32,389 nucleotides of DNA, taken from positions 1-32,389 of the forward strand of contig DAOUQP010000010.1 in the NCBI GenBank assembly GCA_030625575.1, written 5' to 3'. A model generated the notes under the pieces. It searched no databases. It was not told where the DNA came from and saw only the letters and a program-made list of their open reading frames with translations. Shown here in pieces: positions 18,400 to 25,803 of the stretch (position 1 is its first letter; each line of letters opens with the position of its first letter). This stretch comes from Eubacteriales bacterium. Lineage in GTDB: Bacteria; Bacillota; Clostridia; Peptostreptococcales; Acidaminobacteraceae. Both the position numbers and the translations under genes were made by a program.

Positions 18400-18813
18400 T
18401 CAACTTAATATTTGAGATGCAATTTTATTCTTACTTAAATCCGTCATAGCTCTTGTTTCAATATATTTCTCGTTATTTGAAAACTCTACCATGTCTTCAC
18501 TAATCAAGAAAGCGATTATACCATCCTTATTTCCAATGTCTTCAAGTGCATCTGCATCAATATAGTAAGTAAAATTTGATATCTGATCAAGCGTCCAAAA
18601 TTCACATTTGTAAACATATCCTTCTGATGTAATTCCTTCTCCTGTAAAAATCGTTCTTTCATCTTCTCCATTAATACCAAACTTTTTATTTGGGATTACT
18701 CCTAAATCTAATCCAAAAACTGTTTCCAATAGTTCTCTTCCATATTTAAATAACCTTGATTCAGAAATTATAACATCTTTGCTCTTTCCTGGAAAAATCT
18801 TGTGTAATACCAT
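18400..18813 (-). CDS. Uncharacterised 137-residue protein
   Basis: I do not recognise this protein. It is soluble, with an N-terminal basic stretch (MVLHKIFPGKSKDVIISESR), a hydrophobic KYGRELLETVFGLDLG segment and an acidic C-terminal half. Its apparent ATG at 18813 lies 46 bp inside the preceding HD gene, with AAAGGA ~14 nt upstream, a long spacing. The real start could be later, or the two frames might once have been one longer gene. It is the last gene before the terminator of the ADP-ribose operon. Confidence 0.55.
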   Translation of the reverse strand: MVLHKIFPGKSKDVIISESRLFKYGRELLETVFGLDLGVIPNKKFGINGEDERTIFTGEGITSEGYVYKCEFWTLDQISNFTYYIDADALEDIGNKDGIIAFLISEDMVEFSNNEKYIETRAMTDLSKNKIASQILS

Positions 18814-19259
18814 TTTTGATGCATATATCCTTTATTGAATTTATCCCAGTTAATGCCTTCTGTTTCTATCTCGCTTTTCATCATTTCTAAGCTATTTACC
18901 TTATCTGCTAACTTAACCCATTTAGCACCAATTGGCATGTGCCTAATATTATAGATAGAATGGAGTTTACGATTATCCCATGATTTAGCATTGTCTTCAG
19001 ATAGTAGAGATACATATTCACCTACTGTTTCTCCAAAGGTATCATTGATTATTTCAATACTTACATTTGCATCTTCGACAACATCATGAAGAAGTGCAGC
19101 ATATAGAATATTATCATCCATAATGCCATGAGTCATTAGAAGAGAAGCTACACCGTTGACATGTGCCACATAAGGCACTTCTGTTCCTTTTCTAAATTGT
19201 TTGTTGTGCATCATAGCAACCCAATTTATTGTATTTGATAACGAAAATATATTCCTCAT
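18768..19259 (-). CDS. HD-domain hydrolase, SpoT/MESH1-like
   Basis: This protein of about 163 residues contains the RelA/SpoT-type HD domain. Its features are AMMHNKQFRKGTEVPYVAHV (first metal histidine and substrate loop), ALLHDVVEDANVS (HDxxED) and KWVKLADKVNSL (distal Asp). Stand-alone small proteins of this type hydrolyse (p)ppGpp or related nucleotides. I place the start at the ATG at 19259, because GGAGG lies between it and the upstream ATG at 19271. No synthetase domain is present. It follows the GIY-YIG gene by ~50 bp in the same operon; the substrate here is not certain. Confidence 0.82.
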   Translation of the reverse strand: MRNIFSLSNTINWVAMMHNKQFRKGTEVPYVAHVNGVASLLMTHGIMDDNILYAALLHDVVEDANVSIEIINDTFGETVGEYVSLLSEDNAKSWDNRKLHSIYNIRHMPIGAKWVKLADKVNSLEMMKSEIETEGINWDKFNKGYMHQKWYYTRFFQERAKML

Positions 19260-19310
19260 CTTTGCCTCCATTCATCTATAAATCATATTTTCATTATGTG
19301 CTTACTTTTT

Positions 19311-20048
19311 CTAATAACTATATTTAATAGGATTGGCAGCACCTTTTTTCCGATATTCACTAGGCAAAATTCTACCCACATAAAGTTGTCTTATTTCACA
19401 TTCCGCTTTGTTTCCTTCAAATCCATATCTATTCTCAGTATCTACATTTAAATTAGGAAAATTTGCTTTTGTTGCTTTAAGCCACTTTGTCGGCTTAAAA
19501 ACTTCTCTAATAATTCCATTTGAAACCGCAAATACATATTCAGCCTTTTCCGCTCTACTTTTATTCAGTTTCCACGCATATCTTGTTGCTTCATAAATTT
19601 TTCTCTCTAAACCACTTGCATTTATATTTATGATAATAACCTTATGTGAAATTTCAGCAACTTCAGCCTTGTACTTTCTAATTATCTCTTTTGAATTCAT
19701 CGGTCCATATTCATTACTATATTTTCCACCAACAATATTTTTCGCACTAGGATAAGCGTCGATAAGTGCTGCTTCTACAGCAAATGCAATTTCTTCATCC
19801 ATACCATGACGATGGATTATATGGATTACTTCTAACCCTGATAAATGAATTTCACGAATATTTTGTAGCTTATCATTCAATTCATCAAATTTATCCATAG
19901 AATTTGCAAGCTCAATATGCGAAAAAACTCTATTCCCCTTACCTTTACCCACATAGAATGTTTCTCCATTCCTTGGATCAATTAATCTATAAACATAGTA
20001 TTTTAATTCTTCAATTACCTCATTTGGAAAGAAACTTATATTGCCCAT
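19311..20048 (-). CDS. LEM-3-like GIY-YIG nuclease-domain protein
   Basis: This protein has about 245 residues. The start is set at 20048, where AAGGGGGTATTTT precedes ATG; a longer frame exists. The N-terminal domain is a GIY-YIG fold of the LEM-3 type: YYVYRLIDPRNGETFYVGKG with KGNR, then IIHRHGMDEEIAFAVEAALID, whose glutamate is the likely catalytic residue. The C-terminal ~90 residues (EYVFAVSNGIIREVFKPTKW, then FEGNKAE and a terminal KGAANPIKY) look like a separate small domain that I cannot name. Such proteins are candidate DNA/RNA nucleases in defence or repair. It sits 60 bp after the PD-(D/E)XK-like gene. Confidence 0.78.
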   Translation of the reverse strand: MGNISFFPNEVIEELKYYVYRLIDPRNGETFYVGKGKGNRVFSHIELANSMDKFDELNDKLQNIREIHLSGLEVIHIIHRHGMDEEIAFAVEAALIDAYPSAKNIVGGKYSNEYGPMNSKEIIRKYKAEVAEISHKVIIININASGLERKIYEATRYAWKLNKSRAEKAEYVFAVSNGIIREVFKPTKWLKATKANFPNLNVDTENRYGFEGNKAECEIRQLYVGRILPSEYRKKGAANPIKYSY

Positions 20049-20108
20049 AAAATACCCCCTTAACCTTGCTTTAATCTTTAATAACCGCCACAATTTCTAA
20101 TGAAATTA

Positions 20109-20579
20109 CTAGTTATAATGTTTAAAAATTATACTTGCTTTTCCAATCATTTCATCATATTCAATTATTGTGACTCCGACTGGTACCAAGTGTCCGTAAG
20201 TCCTTATATAGTATTCTGCGAGTGTTTCATTTCTCTTCTCAGAATAATCTTTAAGTATGAAAAAATATTTTTCAATATTCTTTGGTAGTAATGAAAAGTA
20301 AAGCATCGCTTCATTCCATACAGTGAGTTTTGCACTTGGAACGTTATTCCCAGAAGTCCACTTATGAGATTTGCATTCTACAACAAATTCTCTTCCATTA
20401 TTTTCAGTCCCACCCAAATCAAATTTGTGAATTTTCTTTTTATCAAATCCAAGTGAGATACCATAATTAAGCGATACATTTTTCATATTCTTCTTGAAAT
20501 ATTCCAGTACCATCTTTTCGAACGTAGCACCTACATGAGCATTGCTTCTAGATCCTTCTCTTTGAAAATTGTTATTCAT
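20109..20579 (-). CDS. PD-(D/E)XK-like nuclease-fold protein
   Basis: This protein has about 156 residues. The ATG at 20579 overlaps the stop of the ADP-ribosylglycohydrolase gene by 8 bp, with AAAGGTGA upstream. A likely restriction-nuclease-fold core is visible: E21, D54 in KFDLGGTENNGREF, and E68-x-K70 in VVECKSH. This gives the D...ExK arrangement of PD-(D/E)XK nucleases. A possible role is cleavage or recognition of nucleic acid, or a degraded structural version of the fold. I do not recognise the exact family. Confidence 0.65.
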   Translation of the reverse strand: MNNNFQREGSRSNAHVGATFEKMVLEYFKKNMKNVSLNYGISLGFDKKKIHKFDLGGTENNGREFVVECKSHKWTSGNNVPSAKLTVWNEAMLYFSLLPKNIEKYFFILKDYSEKRNETLAEYYIRTYGHLVPVGVTIIEYDEMIGKASIIFKHYN

Positions 20580-21366
20580 AATAATCACTCACCTTTGGAA
20601 ACATTTCATAGAAAGCAAGATATTTTGACTTCAAGAAACTATCCAAAATCTCCAATGCCTTCTCCTTAATTTCATCAGGAATGTCATACGCCGCCTCAGC
20701 TATACTTCCTGTTATTGCCGCCAATGTATCACTGTCTCCCCCTAATGAAATAGCATTTCTTATAGCATCTTCAAAGTCTTTACTTTCAAGAAATGCAACA
20801 ATCGCTTCTGGGACTGTCCCTTGGCATGAGACGTCAAAAGAATACGACGGTCTTATTTCATCAAGAGTTCTATTCAAATCATATCCATATTTATTCTCAA
20901 TGTATTCTTTTATATAATTCTTTGACTTTCCACTTCTAGCTAAAAATACACACGCAGCTGTCGCTATTGCGCCTTTAATACCTTCTGGATGATTATGAGT
21001 GACTTTTGCGGTTTTCTCTGCTAGTTTTTCAACTTCATCAATTGTATCTGCTGACCATGCAGTTGCAGACACCCTCATAGCAGATCCATTACCATAACTA
21101 TTGTATGGTAATGAATCATTTGAAGATAACCAAATCTTAAAATTACCACCATAACCCGCATTAGGATATTTTCTTCCAAAGTATTTCATTGAATCAATAA
21201 AATTCTTATCATTTCCACCATTAACAATTCCTTCAGCTATTGCCAATGTCATTACAGTATCATCTGTAAAAAAGCATTTGTCACTAAAAAAAGGGAAATC
21301 CTTAGTTTTAATATTGTTCCATTCATATATAGATCCAACTATGTCACCAATAATTGCTCCAAGCAT
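20572..21366 (-). CDS. ADP-ribosylglycohydrolase family protein (DraG-like)
   Basis: This protein of about 264 residues starts at 21366 (GAAAGGGGAAATAAA then ATG), 1 bp after the VWA stop; the longer frame to 21429 overlaps that gene. The start MLGAIIGDIVGSIYEW and the metal-binding segments FTDDTVMT and GGDSDTLAA are diagnostic of the dinuclear-Mg ADP-ribosylhydrolase fold. TYNSYGNGSAMRV-type sequence (here PYNSYGNGSAMRV) and HNHPEGIKGA are also present. The enzyme should remove ADP-ribose from a modified protein or nucleic acid, or act on O-acetyl-ADP-ribose. It sits beside a macro-domain gene, which supports ADP-ribose metabolism, but no ADP-ribosyltransferase is recognised. Confidence 0.92.
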   Translation of the reverse strand: MLGAIIGDIVGSIYEWNNIKTKDFPFFSDKCFFTDDTVMTLAIAEGIVNGGNDKNFIDSMKYFGRKYPNAGYGGNFKIWLSSNDSLPYNSYGNGSAMRVSATAWSADTIDEVEKLAEKTAKVTHNHPEGIKGAIATAACVFLARSGKSKNYIKEYIENKYGYDLNRTLDEIRPSYSFDVSCQGTVPEAIVAFLESKDFEDAIRNAISLGGDSDTLAAITGSIAEAAYDIPDEIKEKALEILDSFLKSKYLAFYEMFPKVSDYYE

Positions 21367-21367
21367 T

Positions 21368-22021
21368 TTATTTCCCCTTTCTTCTACTTTTGAAATCTTT
21401 TTCAATTCTATCTTTCCAATTTTGATCAATTGATTTATTTGTTCTTATCATACTAACCGTTTCACTAATTACTTCGTAATTTAAAACGGTTCCTTCTTTA
21501 TCTGGATTATAATTTACAGCTCTATCTTCATCAATTCCAAATTTTTCTGCAGTTGCAACAGCATCAATATTGGCACCTAAAAAAATAAATTCCCAGCCAT
21601 ATTTATTCTTTTGCCTCTCTATCATTGATTTAATATTTCTATAGGAATATTCTCTACTTACATTCTCCATACCATCAGTTGTGATTACAAATAGTATGCG
21701 TTCAGCTCTTTCACCTTCCGCTGTATGCTTTTGTACATTCCCAATTTTACTAATGGTTCTCCCTATTGCATCTAAAAGTGCAGTGCTTCCACGAACAAAA
21801 TACTCTTTATCTGTTACAAGAGATATCCCTTTTAAGTTGATACGATCATGCAAAAGCTCATATTTATCATCAAATAATACAGTAGTAACTATTGCTTCTC
21901 CATCTTCTGATTTCTGTTTTTCAAGCATACTATTATATCCACCTATAGTATCACTTTCAAGGCCACCCATTGATCCGCTTCTGTCTAAAATAAATACTAG
22001 TTCAGTTAATTTTTTTTTCAT
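21368..22021 (-). CDS. VWA-domain protein with intact MIDAS motif
   Basis: The ATG at 22021 follows TTGGAGGAAGAAAAA, so the upstream TTG frame is not used. The product has 217 residues and is almost entirely a von Willebrand A domain. MIDAS residues are in FILDRSGSMGG (DxSxS), the threonine in GSTALLDAIG, and the distal Asp in ITTDGMEN. No signal peptide or membrane helix is seen, so it is cytoplasmic. Small stand-alone VWA proteins of this type (TerY-like) act as metal-dependent scaffolds in stress and conflict systems. Here it precedes the ADP-ribosylglycohydrolase by 1 bp, implying coupled production. Confidence 0.88.
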   Translation of the reverse strand: MKKKLTELVFILDRSGSMGGLESDTIGGYNSMLEKQKSEDGEAIVTTVLFDDKYELLHDRINLKGISLVTDKEYFVRGSTALLDAIGRTISKIGNVQKHTAEGERAERILFVITTDGMENVSREYSYRNIKSMIERQKNKYGWEFIFLGANIDAVATAEKFGIDEDRAVNYNPDKEGTVLNYEVISETVSMIRTNKSIDQNWKDRIEKDFKSRRKGK

Positions 22022-22099
22022 TTTTTCTTCCTCCAATCATCTTTTATAATTAAAGGATAACACTTAGTAGATTTAAATAGGTAACCTACTACGCGACTT

Positions 22100-23113
22100 T
22101 TAAACACCTAGTAAATTTTGTTCAAATGCAAAAAGTGCTTCATTTATTTCGAAAATATTGTAATTTTCTTCTTCAATAAAGAAGCTAATAATAATATCAA
22201 ATTTGCTACTTCTTGATAAGGCAAATCCAGCCTTTTGAAGTATATCTTTAGTCTCATCTAAATTAAGTTCAAGTGCTATCGCAAATGCCAGCACGGTCTG
22301 CTTTGTTGGATTATAATTTGTACTATTTCTTATCTTTGAAAACGTTTGTTTTGTTACATTCGCCTTTTTATATACATCCGGATCCTTTAAATCTTTTTCA
22401 TCTATAAGCCTTAAAAGCATCTTTGAAAACGTTTCATCAATATTTTTCACAAAATCTTCAAGTTTCCTTTTTTTAGTTTTTGGGATTAGTGTACTTTCAC
22501 TACTCTTTTGAAGAGATACATCTTCAAAGTATATCGCTTCTTCTAATGATTCAGTTCTTCTATGCATCCTATTGAGATTGTGCTCGACAACATAGTTATC
22601 ATCAATATATTCTTCTATTGATGAAAAAAGTTTCTCTGAAAGTCTGTAGGCCTTTTGATCATAAACAACCAAATAAACCGTTAATTCATGATTTAATAAA
22701 AACTCTCCTATAGTTGAAATCGCTGTCCCTAGAGCTCTGTCTTTTGGATATCCAAATGTTCCAGAAGAAATAAGTGGAAATGCTATGCTTTCAAATCTTC
22801 TTTCTACAGCTAATGCCAATGAATTTTTATAGCACCCTATCAAAATATCTTCTTCTCCATCGTCACCGCCACTCCATACCGGTCCAACAGTATGTATTAT
22901 ATATTTTGACGGCATATTATATGACCTAGTGATTTTCACTTGACCAGATCTTAATTCTCCTAGCCTACTCGTTTCTTCACTAAGCCGAGTACCAGCAATC
23001 TTATGAATGGCACCATCAACACCTGCAGTCCCGAACATATTTGAATTTGTTGGATTTACTATTGCATCAACATGTATTTTAGTAATATCATTTCTAACTA
23101 TTTCTAAAGGCAT
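22100..23113 (-). CDS. Macro-domain protein with C-terminal helical HTH-like domain
   Basis: In this 337-residue protein residues 1 to ~160 are a macro domain. Visible signatures are VDAIVNPTNSNMFGTAGVDG with AIHKIAG, YIIHTVGPVW, and FPLISSGTFGYPKDRA (the diphosphate loop). The usual NAAN is NPTN and the glycine loop is FGTAG, so binding may differ from MacroD enzymes. Residues ~210-337 are helical and resemble an XRE-like region seen fused to macro domains in Firmicutes: ANVTKQTFSKIRNSTNYNPT, then ALELNLDETKDILQKAGFAL. AGGAGTGATGTA precedes the ATG. It probably binds or hydrolyses ADP-ribose derivatives; the C-terminal part may bind DNA or a partner. Confidence 0.88.
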   Translation of the reverse strand: MPLEIVRNDITKIHVDAIVNPTNSNMFGTAGVDGAIHKIAGTRLSEETSRLGELRSGQVKITRSYNMPSKYIIHTVGPVWSGGDDGEEDILIGCYKNSLALAVERRFESIAFPLISSGTFGYPKDRALGTAISTIGEFLLNHELTVYLVVYDQKAYRLSEKLFSSIEEYIDDNYVVEHNLNRMHRRTESLEEAIYFEDVSLQKSSESTLIPKTKKRKLEDFVKNIDETFSKMLLRLIDEKDLKDPDVYKKANVTKQTFSKIRNSTNYNPTKQTVLAFAIALELNLDETKDILQKAGFALSRSSKFDIIISFFIEEENYNIFEINEALFAFEQNLLGV

Positions 23114-23142
23114 TACATCACTCCTGATTCACAATACTATTC

Positions 23143-23382
23143 TTATAATCTTGTAAAAATTATATATTCTCCAAACGAAATTTCATCTACTTTCCACCCT
23201 GCATTCACCCATGAAAGAGAATGTTTATGGGCTTTTTCACCATTTGCCCACCATGCTGAATATTGGTAAGCTGATTTAGGCAAATTATCATCTAAAATAC
23301 TCTCGATTTCAGAATAAGTCATTTTAAGCGTTTCTCCATGTTGTCTTTCCAAATAATTTTCAAGAGGTGTATATTTATTCAT
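23143..23382 (-). CDS. Small DUF7662-type protein
   Basis: This 79-residue protein starts at the ATG at 23382, with AAAGGATTG upstream; the GTG nine bases earlier is less well placed. It reads MNKYTPLENYLERQHGETLK, then MTYSEIESILDDNLPKSA and the aromatic YQYSAWWANGE, matching the small DUF7662-type proteins found in Firmicutes. I know of no assigned function; the WW/W-rich fold suggests DNA or protein binding. It is 29 bp before the macro-domain gene. Confidence 0.72.
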   Translation of the reverse strand: MNKYTPLENYLERQHGETLKMTYSEIESILDDNLPKSAYQYSAWWANGEKAHKHSLSWVNAGWKVDEISFGEYIIFTRL

Positions 23383-23471
23383 TAAAATCACAATCCTTTT
23401 ATTAGTTTAAAATATTATTGTATATATGCAAAATACTCTGTTAAACAACGATACTTTAATTTTTTCTACTA

Positions 23472-24293
23472 CTATTTGTTTTGCTTTACAATCTTCATTC
23501 CAATAAATTGTTTTAGTATCTTATTACCATCTTCAGCTCTTTTAACTTTTAACTTAAGATAAACACCTTCCTTGGTAAAATCAAAACTTTCAACTGGGAA
23601 TCTATTCAGTATTTCATCTGTTAATTCTTGCACTTTAAATATAATATCCTTTGTATCACTTCTGTGCTTTTTGCCGAATTCATCAGGAATTTCCATACGA
23701 GTAAATTGTTTATCTTTAACCTCAATATCCATCATTCTTGAAATATAAACTTCTTCAAATTTCTTTGCTTTTATATCTCGTATAAGTAATTTCCAAATAT
23801 ATTCTTTTATTCTTAATTCATAAGGTTCTACTCTATATTTAATAAATTCTTTGCCTGTGAAATATTGAAACTCTATAATATGTCTTTCAATAGTTGCTAT
23901 TTTTAAGTGATGAAATTTATCTTGCATATTCAAAGAAATATCATCTGTATTTACCCATAAAGTTGCAGCTTCATTAAAGTATTGTTTCATCATTCTCAAT
24001 GCATAATCTAATTTAGCATTGGGTAATTTTTTAATATCTTCAAGTGCTTTTATTAAACTTTCTGTTTCAGATGCAGTCAGCTTTGTTTTATTTATTGCAT
24101 ACTTTTCATTTAAAACAATTCCACCATTAACTCCTTTTTGCATATAAATTGGAACACCTGCTTTTATTAAGTCTTCAACATCACGATAAATAGTTTTTGT
24201 TGATACATTAAATTTATCAGCAAGTTCTCTTGCTGTACTATGCCTTTTTTCTAAAAGCAAATATATCATTTCTAACATTCTACTTATTCTCAT
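23472..24293 (-). CDS. WYL-domain/DeoR-type HTH regulator (YafY-like)
   Basis: This regulator of about 273 residues starts at the ATG at 24293 (AAAGGTG eight bases upstream). It has an N-terminal HTH_11 winged helix (RMLEMIYLLLEKRHSTAREL, then FNVSTKTIYRDVEDL) and a WYL-type sensor region (IIEFQYFTG...YRVEPYEL...IWKLLIRD). WYL proteins often regulate defence and stress operons and can sense nucleic acids or nucleotides. It is the first gene of the unit that continues into the ADP-ribose genes, 89 bp before the DUF7662 gene. It is a plausible autoregulator and operon regulator. Confidence 0.9.
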   Translation of the reverse strand: MRISRMLEMIYLLLEKRHSTARELADKFNVSTKTIYRDVEDLIKAGVPIYMQKGVNGGIVLNEKYAINKTKLTASETESLIKALEDIKKLPNAKLDYALRMMKQYFNEAATLWVNTDDISLNMQDKFHHLKIATIERHIIEFQYFTGKEFIKYRVEPYELRIKEYIWKLLIRDIKAKKFEEVYISRMMDIEVKDKQFTRMEIPDEFGKKHRSDTKDIIFKVQELTDEILNRFPVESFDFTKEGVYLKLKVKRAEDGNKILKQFIGMKIVKQNK

Positions 24294-24519
24294 TTTATTC
24301 ACCTTTGCTTTAAATTTTCTAAGCTATCATATTATTTATCATTAAGCCAATAACTATTCACTATTAAATTTAATCTAAGCACAATAATTTAAAATACTAG
24401 ATTCTTTAAATCCTGTAATTATCGCAATTTATTCTTTATAAAGCAATACTATTTATATTACTATTATATTTTTAAAAAATATCTAACTTAGAATTAATAA
24501 CAAATATATAAAACTGTCA
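24294..24519. other. Gap between the regulator and the last cassette site
   Basis: About 225 bp of very AT-rich DNA containing the regulator's ribosome binding site. A TTGACA occurs on the minus strand at about 24514-24519, but no good -10 follows at 17 bp. No gene is seen. Confidence 0.4.
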
Positions 24520-24642
24520 AATAAGGTTGCCCACAGTTAGCACCGTATCCCATCTTTGTTTCGTTTTATTTTTTAATTTCATATCCAAGTAAATTACATT
24601 CTCTTTAAACACTAGGATATGAAGGGAACTGACGTGTTAGGC
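24520..24642 (-). repeat. attC-like site 5 (end of cassette 5)
   Basis: Read on the minus strand it starts with R'' GCCTAAC (24636-24642), continues with the shared arm ACGTCAGTTCCCTTCATATC, and returns through the complementary arm GGGATACGGTGCTAACTG. The R' position (24520-24526) reads CCTTATT, which has lost the GTT core. It is the most degenerate outer end, as expected for the array terminus. Confidence 0.7.
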
Positions 24643-24677
24643 GATGTGTTTTTCGGTGTATAACTATATAATTCGAA

Positions 24678-25595
24678 TTATTCTAGCTCAGAATCAGGCA
24701 CCATTTTTCTTACAGATATATTTCCTCCACCATTATGAGGTATAGTCTGTTTCATTTCTATTGTATCCAGTTTTAGTTCAGTGCCTTCTTCAGTAATACT
24801 GTGCCCAACTATATTTATCAATAATCCTAGAGTTCTCTCTTCACCTTTTTTTAATTCACCCATGTGATTCATAAATAGTGATTGAGAAAATGGTTCACTA
24901 ATACTCGATTTGCTTTCGAATAATGCCATTAACAACTTATTCATATCCTCAATACTTTTAATAATTGTATCAATAGCATCAATATCCTTTTCATATGTAA
25001 ATAATCTTACTGACTTAACTTCTGGATTGTCTGGCAAAATAACGGATATTTTCCCAATTCCATCTTTTAGAATATAAAAAGAGTTATCAACTAATGATGT
25101 ATGATGTTCATTAATATTTCTGATATCTCTAATGTACTTACCACCATTATTCCAATATTCTTTAACCAATTGATTCAACTCTTCAGAAAATCCAAATGAA
25201 GTTAGGTTTTTCTTCAGTGCTTTATTTAAACTACTTGGAGCGTTACCATTTACTTTAAAAGCCTTTTCACAAATTTTTAGTATTTGATTTTGCATAATTA
25301 CTATTTGAGACAATACAGAAGGAATTTGAGCATATATTTCAAAAAGTGGTTCAACCGAAACTGCAATTCTATCGTAATCACCAAGTACTATTTGACTCTT
25401 ATAAGCTTCTACTAATTGTAAAGCACTTTTTTCTGCAATTAACATCCTATCGACACTTACCATTGAGCATGAAACCCGATATAGAAAATGACTAACTAAC
25501 TCTTGCAATTGATGATCCGAACTAGCTTCATTAAGTATTGAATTTAGTACATTGAACATGTTCGCATCATTTAATCTTCGATATAAATACCTCAT
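24678..25595 (-). CDS. Cassette 5 protein, possible HEPN-like
   Basis: Start at 25595 is chosen because GAGGAGAGCGATT precedes this ATG; the frame could extend to 25622. The product has about 305 residues, is helical and soluble, and belongs to no family I recognise. Near residue 159 it has RNINEHH in the context RDIRNINEHHTSLVD, which fits the R-x4-H motif of HEPN ribonucleases or their inactive relatives. The C-terminal ~60 residues end in a Gly/Asn-rich NGGGNISVRKMV segment. It stands alone in its cassette, ending 36 bp before attC-5. A defence or toxin role is only a hypothesis. Confidence 0.7.
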   Translation of the reverse strand: MRYLYRRLNDANMFNVLNSILNEASSDHQLQELVSHFLYRVSCSMVSVDRMLIAEKSALQLVEAYKSQIVLGDYDRIAVSVEPLFEIYAQIPSVLSQIVIMQNQILKICEKAFKVNGNAPSSLNKALKKNLTSFGFSEELNQLVKEYWNNGGKYIRDIRNINEHHTSLVDNSFYILKDGIGKISVILPDNPEVKSVRLFTYEKDIDAIDTIIKSIEDMNKLLMALFESKSSISEPFSQSLFMNHMGELKKGEERTLGLLINIVGHSITEEGTELKLDTIEMKQTIPHNGGGNISVRKMVPDSELE

Positions 25596-25657
25596 AATCG
25601 CTCTCCTCTTATAGAAACTCAATATATTTTTATAAACTCTATATAGAAAAATATGTT

Positions 25658-25780
25658 ACATAACGTTTCGCCTGTTTACGGCGTATCCTATCTTTGCTTC
25701 GTTTTATCTTTAAACTTTATATCCAAGCAAATCACAATCTCTTTAAACACGAGGATATGAAGGGAACTGACGTGTTAGAA
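25658..25780 (-). repeat. attC-like site 4 (end of cassette 4)
   Basis: On the minus strand R'' is TTCTAAC (25774-25780), followed by ACGTCAGTTCCCTTCATATC, and R' is GTTATGT (25658-25664). The inner right arm (ATACGCCGTAAACAGGCGAA) has diverged from the family sequence ATACGACGGTAACTGCGGGA, which weakens pairing. R' is 5/7 complementary to R'' of the next site. Confidence 0.78.
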
Positions 25781-25803
25781 GATGTTTCTTGCCTTTAATA
25801 TAT

